This document shows, piece after piece, positions 8,559 to 17,724 of a stretch of DNA of 64,000 nt. Within the stretch, counting starts at the first letter, position 1, and each line of letters opens with the position of its first letter. The DNA lies in the NCBI GenBank assembly GCA_035701265.1, contig DASSNU010000011.1:1-64000 (forward strand), given 5' to 3'. The translations under genes were made by a program, and so were the position numbers. The DNA comes from DASSNU01 sp035701265. Its GTDB lineage: Bacteria; Gemmatimonadota; Gemmatimonadetes; Gemmatimonadales; Gemmatimonadaceae. Below the pieces are notes generated by a model that saw only the letters and a list, made by a program, of their open reading frames with translations, was not told the origin of the DNA and searched no databases.

Positions 8559-9230
8559 ATGCGGACGGACAGCCAAATCCAGAAGGACATCCTCGATGAG
8601 CTGAAGTGGGAGCCCAGCCTAAAGGACGAGGACATCGGGGTCGCGGTCCACGACGGCGTCGTCACCCTTGCCGGCTTCGTCGACAGCTACGCCAACAAGT
8701 GGAGAGCCGAGCGAGTCGCCAGCGGAGTCAGGGGGGTGAAGGCATTGGCGAACGACCTCGAAGTCAAACTGCCGACAAGCTCGTCGCGTCCTGATCCCGA
8801 CATTGCACGCGCGGCGCTCGATGCGCTCAAGTGGAACGTCCTGGTTCCCAACGACCGCATCAAGGTGAAAGTCGAGAAAGGGTGGCTCACGCTCGAGGGT
8901 GACGTGGACTGGAGCTATCAACGCGAGGAAGCGGAGCGCTCCGTCCGCTACCTCACCGGTGTTCTCGGGGTGACAAACCTCGTGTCGGTGCGCGCGCGCC
9001 CGACGCCGTCGGACATCAAGCAGAAGATCAAGGAAACGCTCGAGCGGAGCGCGGAGTTCGATGCGGACCGCATCACGGTCGAGGTCGACGAGCACACGGT
9101 CGTCCTCCGCGGGACCGTGCGCTCGTACGCCGAGAAGCGGGACGCGGAGCGGGCTGCCCGCAAAGCGCCGGGAGTCACGATCGTCGAGAACGATCTGGTC
9201 GTCGACCCGAGCGTGCTGGCGGCCGTCTAG
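8559..9230 (+). CDS. Triple BON-domain protein (OsmY-like)
   Basis: A 223-residue protein made of three consecutive BON domains (about residues 5-70, 78-145 and 152-219). Each has the beta-strand signature with a central glycine: VVTLAGFVDSYANKWRAE, WLTLEGDVDWSYQREEAE and TVVLRGTVRSYAEKRDAE. GGGAGGA lies 6 bases before the ATG. Unlike E. coli OsmY it has no signal peptide, so it is probably cytoplasmic. BON domains bind phospholipid or protein surfaces and are induced by osmotic and envelope stress. It is the last gene before the second tRNA-Gly fragment. Confidence 0.9.
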   Translation: MRTDSQIQKDILDELKWEPSLKDEDIGVAVHDGVVTLAGFVDSYANKWRAERVASGVRGVKALANDLEVKLPTSSSRPDPDIARAALDALKWNVLVPNDRIKVKVEKGWLTLEGDVDWSYQREEAERSVRYLTGVLGVTNLVSVRARPTPSDIKQKIKETLERSAEFDADRITVEVDEHTVVLRGTVRSYAEKRDAERAARKAPGVTIVENDLVVDPSVLAAV

Positions 9231-9356
9231 AGGGTCGCGCCCGCGCGGCGAGCGGGGGCGGACCCTGCCGGAGTTGGTAGATCATTCCGGACCGTAGATC
9301 AGGATCGTATTCGTGAAGAGGAGACGGCAGCGGACGGTAGGAATGACGCGAGCGCC

Positions 9357-9406
9357 ACCCTCTTCCCAAGCTGGACGTCGCCGGTTCGAGTCCGGTCGCC
9401 CGCTCT
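9357..9406 (+). repeat. tRNA-Gly(CCC) 3'-half fragment, copy 2 (att-like direct repeat)
   Basis: Identical over 50 bp to 3325-3374, with the same anticodon loop, T arm and acceptor 3' strand CGCCCGC. Together the copies bracket 6.03 kb of stress-related genes. An upstream GCGGACG could pair with the acceptor strand with one mismatch, but the anticodon stem is broken by extra bases, so this copy would not make a functional tRNA. Confidence 0.75.
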
Positions 9407-9432
9407 AATCGCTCCGCACGGGTGATATCCCA

Positions 9433-9464
9433 GAATGCCGACTCCCCATGGGGAGTCGGCATTC
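9433..9464 (+). terminator. Perfect 32-nt palindrome behind tRNA-Gly fragment copy 2
   Basis: Sixteen bases (GAATGCCGACTCCCCA) followed directly by their complement, centred on CCATGG. The outer stem AATGCCGAC is shared with the hairpin behind copy 1. It probably acts as a bidirectional terminator, although no T-run follows. Confidence 0.55.
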
Positions 9465-9712
9465 GTGCTTGGAGAGCGGCGCGGAAGTGTGTTCAGGTTG
9501 AGTGTAGCGATGGGGCTCCGAGCGGCGGAGTTGCAGTCCCTTTGCGCGGATGAGGGTCCGTCTACCGTTCTGTCGCCTTTCTGGTGCACGGTCGCGCGGG
9601 CGAACTGACGCACGACGGTCGCGGTCGCGGAGTTGTTGACGGCTTCCGGAGCGAGTCGCAGGTTGTAGCACGATGCTTTCGGTGGGCCGCCAACCAACCC
9701 CCGCGCGGCGCG

Positions 9713-10288
9713 ATGGTGAGTGACGAGGGGACGGAAGTCAGCAGACTGCTCGTCGCCTGGCGAGATGGCGATCGCTCAGCGCTCGATCGGCTCGTGCCGA
9801 TCGTGTACGCCCAACTTCGCGCGCTGGCCGGACGACAGCTCCGCGACGAGCGGCCGGATCACACGTTGCAGACCACGGCGCTCATTCACGAGGCGTATCT
9901 TCGTCTGGTCGGCACGGACATCGAGTGGGAAGGGCGGTCACACTTCATGAAGGTCGCCGCCAGCACGATGCGCCGCATCCTGGTGGATCACGCGCGGGCG
10001 CGGGGACGCGAGAAGCGCGGTGGTGCCGCCAGACCGGTCACGCTGGATCGCGCCAACCTCGCCGCTCCGGACACGGCGCCGCAACTCATCGCTCTCGATG
10101 AGGCGCTCGAGGCGCTGGCCGACCTCGACGAGAGAAAAGCGCGCGCCGTAGAGCTTCACTACTTCGGCGGCCTGACGTACGAGGAGACTGCGGCCGTGCT
10201 CGGCGTATCGACGGCGACCATCCACCGCGAGCTCCGTCTGGCGAAGGCGTGGCTCGCCCGCGAGGTGGCTGACGACGGCAGTGCGTGA
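9713..10288 (+). CDS. ECF sigma factor (Sig-70_X6 / ECF_sub type)
   Basis: A 191-residue RNA polymerase sigma factor. Region 2 is recognisable in DGDRSALDRLVPIVYAQLRALA and the following HTLQTTALIHEAYLRLV, and region 4 helix-turn-helix in GLTYEETAAVLGVSTATIHRELRLAKAWL. This subtype is frequent in Acidobacteriota, Planctomycetota and Gemmatimonadota and is typically encoded next to a serine/threonine kinase rather than an anti-sigma factor. That is the case here, with 12 bases between the two convergent genes. The ATG at 9713 was chosen as the first start giving the family N-terminus; no strong Shine-Dalgarno is visible. Confidence 0.92.
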   Translation: MVSDEGTEVSRLLVAWRDGDRSALDRLVPIVYAQLRALAGRQLRDERPDHTLQTTALIHEAYLRLVGTDIEWEGRSHFMKVAASTMRRILVDHARARGREKRGGAARPVTLDRANLAAPDTAPQLIALDEALEALADLDERKARAVELHYFGGLTYEETAAVLGVSTATIHRELRLAKAWLAREVADDGSA

Positions 10289-10300
10289 GGCGCGCCGACA

Positions 10301-13153
<2,853 letters not shown>

Positions 13154-13531
13154 GCGGCGCCGCGCTCAGGTCGCGCGGCGCCGTCATTCTTCGCTCACAG
13201 CCGAAATCGGGGCGTGGCCTGTCCGTCGAGCTCGTGCGAAGGCCGGCTCCCGTCAGGGGGCCGTCTCGCGCAGTGCGGAGGTGCCGGTCGACATGGGACC
13301 TGCCACGGGCTCTTTCGCGCTGAGCGCCATCGCACCATCGTGTGGGCCGGCACGTAGCACCGGGTCGGGACGCGCGGCTCCGTCCGACGTCTCGTTCAGG
13401 GCGCGCCGAGTGAGCTGGCCCTTGGTTGGAAGGAAGGCGGTCTCCTCGCTCGCACCGCCCCGCGTGTCTCCCCCCTTTCCGGGGAGGAGTCTCTTCACCA
13501 CCGTCCCCACGCTTTCCGCGCCTTCCTCGTC
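13154..13531. other. 378 bp without a supported gene
   Basis: Lies between the divergent kinase and LuxR genes and presumably contains both promoters. A C-rich/G-rich inverted element (CTCCCCcctttcCGGGGAG) sits near 13475. No coding frame is convincing. Confidence 0.45.
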
Positions 13532-13972
13532 GTGCGTCGCACCATTCTCCTCTACGGCCTCCTGGGCGGCGCGCTCATCGTCGCCCTGCAGCTCGTCCAG
13601 TATCGCTTCCTGGTCGTCGAGCACTCGCTCGAAGTCTACGGCGGCGTGGTGGCGCTCATCTTCGCCAGTCTCGGCATCTGGTTGGGTCTCCGGATGACCG
13701 GCCGGAAGGTGGAAAAGGAGGTCGTCGTCGTCCGCGAGTCGCAGCCGTTCGTCGTCGACGAGGCGCACCTCGCACGGCTGGGGATCACGCCGCGCGAGCA
13801 CGAGATCCTGACGCTCATTGCCGCTGGCCTGAGCACGCGCGAGATCGCCGCGAAACTCTCCGTGAGCGAGAACACGGTGAAGACACACGCCAGCCGGCTC
13901 TACGGCAAGCTCAACGCGCGCCGCCGGACGCAGGCGGTGCAGATCGCCAAAGAGCAGGGATTGATCGCGTGA
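13532..13972 (+). CDS. Membrane-anchored LuxR-type regulator
   Basis: A 146-residue protein with two hydrophobic helices (about residues 5-22 and 36-54) followed by a charged linker and a LuxR/GerE helix-turn-helix (ITPREHEILTLIAAGLSTREIA then SENTVKTHASRLYGKL). It has no receiver domain, so activity is probably controlled through the membrane part or a partner protein. The GTG start gives the complete first helix. The adjacent DUF4199 gene and a palindromic site between the two suggest a two-gene regulatory unit of a kind common in Bacteroidota and Gemmatimonadota. Confidence 0.85.
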   Translation: MRRTILLYGLLGGALIVALQLVQYRFLVVEHSLEVYGGVVALIFASLGIWLGLRMTGRKVEKEVVVVRESQPFVVDEAHLARLGITPREHEILTLIAAGLSTREIAAKLSVSENTVKTHASRLYGKLNARRRTQAVQIAKEQGLIA

Positions 13973-14002
13973 ACGGGTGATTTTTCGCCGTCGTTCGCAC
14001 GA

Positions 14003-14020
14003 ATCACCCGAATGGGTGAT
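14003..14020. promoter_or_regulatory. Palindromic operator candidate upstream of the DUF4199 gene
   Basis: ATCACCC-GAAT-GGGTGAT is a perfect inverted repeat. A third copy of the half-site, GGGTGAT, lies at 13975-13981 and can pair with the first arm. A weak -10-like TACGAT sits at 14042-14047, 26 bases before the DUF4199 ATG. LuxR-type proteins bind such dyads, so autoregulation by the preceding gene is a reasonable inference. Confidence 0.5.
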
Positions 14021-14072
14021 GCGCGATGACGCTGGCGTCCGTACGATAGGGCCGTCCTCAACCCCTCATCCT

Positions 14073-14612
14073 ATGAAAAAAATCGTCTGGACGTTCGGTC
14101 TGATCTCCGGCGCCATCATGGCAGTCTTCATGGCTGCCACGCTCCCCTTCATGGGGGATCACGGCGTCAGCTCGCTGATCGTCGGCTATGCCGGCATGGT
14201 CGCCGCGTTCCTGCTCGTGTTCTTCGGCGTTCGCTCCTACCGCGACAACGTCCTTGGCGGGCAGATCGGTTTCGGGCGTGCCTTCGGCACCGGCATCCTC
14301 ATCGCCGCCATCGCGAGCGTGTGCTATGTGGCGGCCTGGGAAGTGATCTACCACAACTTCATGCCCGACTTCTACGAGAAGTACGCGCAATCGTCCGTCG
14401 AGCGCGCGCGCAGCAGCGGGAAGAGCGACGCCGAAGTCGCGAAGGTGCAGGCGCAGATGAACGACATGGTGCGCCGCACCGGGAACCCGCTCGTCGAGCC
14501 GGTGGCAATCTTCGGCGAGCCGTTCCCAGTGGGCTTCGTGTTCGCGCTCGTATCCGCCGGCGTGCTGCGCCGCAAGCGCGCGGCGGGCAAAGTCGTAGGC
14601 GCCACGGCGTAA
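14073..14612 (+). CDS. DUF4199 family membrane protein
   Basis: A 179-residue protein with four membrane helices: ~2-22, 36-52, 71-95 and a last one near 145-163. Between helices 3 and 4 is a soluble stretch with DFYEKYAQSSVERARSSGKS and QMNDMVRRTGNP, typical of DUF4199 proteins. The ATG begins the family pattern MKKIVWTFGLISGAIMAVF; no Shine-Dalgarno precedes it. Function is unknown. Pairing with a membrane LuxR protein suggests it is regulated by that protein or modulates it. Confidence 0.78.
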   Translation: MKKIVWTFGLISGAIMAVFMAATLPFMGDHGVSSLIVGYAGMVAAFLLVFFGVRSYRDNVLGGQIGFGRAFGTGILIAAIASVCYVAAWEVIYHNFMPDFYEKYAQSSVERARSSGKSDAEVAKVQAQMNDMVRRTGNPLVEPVAIFGEPFPVGFVFALVSAGVLRRKRAAGKVVGATA

Positions 14613-14667
14613 CCCCGGCGCAGGCGGCAGCGCGCCCGTGGCCGGCCGCCCAGCACGATGTCGATCG

Positions 14668-14707
14668 ATCCGCAGCGCGGGGCAGGGCACGTGCCCGCGC
14701 TGCGGAT
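14668..14707. terminator. Bidirectional terminator hairpin
   Basis: Fourteen-base perfect arms (ATCCGCAGCGCGGG and its complement) around a 12-base loop that overlaps a second palindrome, GGGCACGTGCCC. It lies between the convergent DUF4199 and CBS genes, where a shared terminator is expected. Confidence 0.65.
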
Positions 14708-14731
14708 GACGCCTCATTCGCCGGCGTGCGA

Positions 14732-15133
14732 CTACAGCCGCCCGCTCCCCATCGCGTGCGCGATGTCCGTCTGTGAGATCACCCCCACCAACCGGTCCTG
14801 ATCCTTCACGAACAGGCGTCGGACTTCCGCGTAGAGCATCCGCTGCGCGGCCTGGCGTACATCGGCGTCGGGCTCGATGGTCTGCGCGGTGGGGGTCATG
14901 ATCTCGCGCACCGGTGTGTTCTCGAAGAACCGGGCGCGCGCGCGGGCGTCGTCCTGCTCCGCCGTGGCCTGCAGCACGTCGGTGGCGGACACCACGCCGA
15001 GCACGCGGCCGCCGGAATCAACCACCGGCAGCGCGGAAATGTGAGAATCGGCCATCGCCTGCACTACCCGCACAACCGGTTCATCGGGGGCGGCGGTTCG
15101 CACATCGGTGCGCATCAGCTCCGCTACTCGCAT
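14732..15133 (-). CDS. Two-CBS-domain protein
   Basis: A 133-residue protein consisting only of a CBS pair (Bateman module): domain 1 around VAELMRTDVRTAAPDEPV through GRVLGVVSATDVL, domain 2 around VREIMTPTAQTIEPDADV through DRLVGVISQTDIA. Such modules bind adenosine nucleotides. Two ATGs follow each other (15136 and 15133); GGAGGG directly before them favours the second. It is divergent from the CBS-HPF fusion, suggesting a common regulation. Confidence 0.88.
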   Translation of the reverse strand: MRVAELMRTDVRTAAPDEPVVRVVQAMADSHISALPVVDSGGRVLGVVSATDVLQATAEQDDARARARFFENTPVREIMTPTAQTIEPDADVRQAAQRMLYAEVRRLFVKDQDRLVGVISQTDIAHAMGSGRL

Positions 15134-15136
15134 CAT

Positions 15137-15439
15137 CCCTCCGTGGTTGATTGTCGCCGCGTCGCGCGTGCGGTGTCGCCGAACGGTAGCGCGGACATCC
15201 ACGCGTCGGGCGCACCGTCCATCGGTGAATGCTCGAGGGAACGCCATGGACCAGTCGGGATCCCTCCAGCAGAAGGTGCGCCAGGCGCGCGCTGGCCCAC
15301 CGCACCTGCCGCGGTGTGCACGGTTGTTGCCGCACCATTCGAGCTGGTGCCGTGTCGATGGCTCCTCGGCGTCCCACGTTCGAACGTACGACTTCGTCAC
15401 GCCTGGTAGGGTCCACTCGCTCGCCGGGAGGAGTGCGCG
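15137..15439. other. Divergent intergenic region between two CBS genes
   Basis: 303 bp without a supported gene. It must hold the promoters of both CBS proteins. I could not identify clear -35/-10 pairs. Confidence 0.45.
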
Positions 15440-16405
15440 ATGCCCATGCGACTCGAAGAGATCATGACCCCGCGCGTCGTCGGCATTGCGCCCGATGCGC
15501 CCGCCACTGCGGCCTGGACCCGCATGCGCCGCCGCGGCATTCGGCATCTGGTGGTGCTGGACGATGACCGGCTCGTCGGCGTCGTTTCGGAGCGAGACCT
15601 GGGTGGCAGGGGAGGGACGTCGATACGCCGGGGCCGGTCGGTGCGCAGCCTGATGACGCGCGATGCCGTGAGCGCGGAGCCCGGGATGCGCGTCCGCGAT
15701 GCTGCGGACCTCATGCGCCAGCGGTTGATCGGCTCGCTGCCGGTGATGGACGACGGCCGCCTGGTGGGGATCGTGACGGCCACCGACGTGTTCGATGCCC
15801 TTGGCGCCACCGAGAACGGAGTGCCCATGAGCCGCGCCGAGCGGCAACTGCTCCGTGCCCCGGCGAGCAGCCGGCGGTTGGGTGGAAGCCCCGCGCCCCG
15901 CACGCGTCGCGACACGCCCGCTGGCACGCGGCGGTCGCGTCCGGCCAATCGCACCAAGCGCGAGCCGCTCGCGTCCCGCGTCCCCAAAGGCTCCAAGGCG
16001 ACGCTGGGGCGCACCGAGGCGCCGCTCGTTCCCGCACACATCCGCGCCATGGGAGTCGATCTGGATCCCGAGACCCGCGCGTACATCCGCCGGAAGCTCG
16101 GGATGAAGCTGGGGAAGTTCGCGCTCGCCATCGAACGGGTGAGCGTGCGTGTGCGCGACGTCAACGGTCCGCGCGGCGGAGTGGATCACGAGTGTCAGGT
16201 GAAGGTCGTGCTGAGCGGGCTGCCCAGTGTGGTCGCTCGCGTGCAGGACGCATTCTGGCAGGTGGCGATCGACCGCGCGTTGACGACGGTTGCGCAACGC
16301 GTGCGGCGGAGCCTGGAACGGCGGCACACGACGCCGCGCACGCGCGAGCGGAAAGCTCGCGCCGCAACGCGCCGCCGAGCACGCACGGCGACTCGCGGCG
16401 TGTAG
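15440..16405 (+). CDS. CBS-pair fused to HPF/RaiA-like ribosome-associated domain
   Basis: A 321-residue protein with two CBS domains in residues ~1-120 (EIMTPRVVGIAPDAPA, RLVGVVSERDL, SLMTRDAVSAEPG, RLVGIVTATDVF), a basic low-complexity linker (~130-195) and a C-terminal domain of ~95 residues. That domain (MGVDLDPETRAYIRRKLGMKL, VSVRVRDVNGPRGG, HECQVKVVL) fits the sigma-54-modulation/HPF-RaiA fold, which binds the 30S decoding centre during hibernation. The tail is very basic, suiting RNA contact. GGGAGGAG lies 6 bases before the ATG. The arrangement suggests nucleotide-controlled ribosome hibernation; this is inference from domains. Confidence 0.82.
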   Translation: MPMRLEEIMTPRVVGIAPDAPATAAWTRMRRRGIRHLVVLDDDRLVGVVSERDLGGRGGTSIRRGRSVRSLMTRDAVSAEPGMRVRDAADLMRQRLIGSLPVMDDGRLVGIVTATDVFDALGATENGVPMSRAERQLLRAPASSRRLGGSPAPRTRRDTPAGTRRSRPANRTKREPLASRVPKGSKATLGRTEAPLVPAHIRAMGVDLDPETRAYIRRKLGMKLGKFALAIERVSVRVRDVNGPRGGVDHECQVKVVLSGLPSVVARVQDAFWQVAIDRALTTVAQRVRRSLERRHTTPRTRERKARAATRRRARTATRGV

Positions 16406-16452
16406 AGCAAAGACGTAGCGGGCATGCGCCGGAGCGCGTCCCGGTGCTCCCG

Positions 16453-17592
16453 TCACGGAGCCGGCTCCGGCACGTTGCTGTCCGCAATACGCGCGGTCGT
16501 GGCGCTCGATTGTCGCCGCCACCCCAGCCGTCCTGCCACCGCGTGTGCTATCACTGCGAACGCCCGCGCGAACGCGCTCTCCGGATTCGCGAGCACTGCG
16601 GGATGACCCGTGTCCCCTCCAGCCACGACCGTAGGGTCGAACGGAATGCTCCCCAGGAACGGCGCGCCGAGCGCGCGCGCCACCTGCGCGCCGCCGCCGG
16701 AGCCGAACGCACCTGTCATGTTCTCCACCACCCCCAGCACCGGCGCGCCGAGTGTGGCGAACATCTCGCCTGCCTTGCGCGCTTCCACGACTGCCAGCCT
16801 CTGCGGTTGCGTGACGACCACCGCGCCGGCGAGCTCGATCGACTGCGCGAGACTGAGCGGCACATCACCGGTGCCCGGCGGAAGATCTACCACCAGCAGG
16901 TCGAGCTGCGGCCAGGCGACGCCGCGCGCGAACTGCCGCACCGCCTTCGACACCATCGGTCCCCGCCATACGGCCGGTGACTGCTCGCCGAGGAAGAACC
17001 CGAAGCTGATGACGTACACTCCGCTCGCCTCGAGCGGCAGGATGTGCTTCTCCGGCGTCATGCGCACGCGGCGCGCGCCATCCTCCATGCCGAGCAGGAT
17101 CGGGATGCTGGGTCCATAGATGTCGGCGTCGAGGATCCCGACGCGCGCGCCTTCGGCGGCAAGGCTGAGCGCCAGGTTCACCGCGACGGTGCTCTTTCCC
17201 ACGCCCCCTTTGCCCGCGCCGACCGCCACGACCTGGCGCACGCTGCCCAGGCGCACGCGGTCATCCCAGGGATTGCGTGCGCGCTCGCGGAGGGACTGGC
17301 CGTCGGGTGGCGGTTCGCGCGTGAGCACGCTGACCGTTGCGGCTCCGCGCTCACGCAGCGCACGCGTGATCGTCCGCCGAAGGTGCTCCGCGGCGGACGG
17401 GTCGTGCGCGGCGAGCGCGATCTCCACGCGCACCGCCCCGCCGCACACGGTTACACGCGACACCGTTCCCAGTGAGACGATGTCCCGCGTGGTGCCCGGG
17501 TAGGGAATGCACGCCAGCTCGCTGCGCACGGCGTCCGCATCCAGCTCGCGACCATGGTGAGCGGCGGCAGGGCTCGCGACGGGGTTCGACAT
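16453..17592 (-). CDS. Mrp/NBP35-family P-loop ATPase lacking the CxxC motif
   Basis: A 379-residue protein with an N-terminal MIP18-like (DUF59) part (~15-95) and an Mrp ATPase domain: deviant Walker A GKGGVGKS at 127-134, DADIYGPSIPILLG and DLPPGTGD. Family members are iron-sulfur carriers or scaffolds, but the region after VVENMT, where ApbC has CxxC, reads GAFGSGGG with no cysteines. Cluster carriage in the canonical way is therefore doubtful; many actinobacterial homologues share this. GGGAGGAGG precedes the ATG at 17592 by 7 bases. Confidence 0.88.
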   Translation of the reverse strand: MSNPVASPAAAHHGRELDADAVRSELACIPYPGTTRDIVSLGTVSRVTVCGGAVRVEIALAAHDPSAAEHLRRTITRALRERGAATVSVLTREPPPDGQSLRERARNPWDDRVRLGSVRQVVAVGAGKGGVGKSTVAVNLALSLAAEGARVGILDADIYGPSIPILLGMEDGARRVRMTPEKHILPLEASGVYVISFGFFLGEQSPAVWRGPMVSKAVRQFARGVAWPQLDLLVVDLPPGTGDVPLSLAQSIELAGAVVVTQPQRLAVVEARKAGEMFATLGAPVLGVVENMTGAFGSGGGAQVARALGAPFLGSIPFDPTVVAGGDTGHPAVLANPESAFARAFAVIAHAVAGRLGWRRQSSATTARIADSNVPEPAP

Positions 17593-17638
17593 CAGGCGCC
17601 TCCTCCCGTCTACCATATCGCGGCGCCTCCGGCGGAAA

Positions 17639-17652
17639 CGTGACGGTTGTCA
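17639..17652. promoter_or_regulatory. CRP/FNR-type binding site candidate, copy 1
   Basis: CGTGACGGTTGTCA contains GTGA-N6-TCA, the core of CRP-superfamily sites. The same 14 bases occur, inverted, at 21365-21378 in front of the radical SAM/nirK genes. It lies 46 bases upstream of the Mrp start and about 75 bases upstream of the antiporter start, so it could control either gene. Confidence 0.45.
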
Positions 17653-17724
17653 GCTTCCGCACGGGGCACGCACCGCACGCCGACCGACGGCCCAGGTGCG
17701 GAGCGCGTCTCGTCGCCCCACATT

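Larger units (their letters stand above)
9231..9712. other. 482 bp intergenic region holding the second tRNA-Gly fragment
   Basis: The only recognisable structures are the tRNA-Gly fragment at 9357-9406 and the perfect hairpin at 9433-9464. The sequence from about 9332 (GCGGACG, then GAGCGCCA near 9350) faintly resembles a decayed tRNA-Gly 5' half, but the D arm cannot be formed. Confidence 0.5.

Noticed and set aside
9332..9406. Possible complete tRNA-Gly at copy 2
   Set aside because: GCGGACG could pair with the acceptor strand with one mismatch, but the D arm does not form and the anticodon stem has extra bases, so no functional cloverleaf results.
13471..13495. C-rich/G-rich inverted element resembling the insert at 29270
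   Set aside because: Similarity is limited to C and G runs; not enough shared sequence to call a dispersed repeat family.
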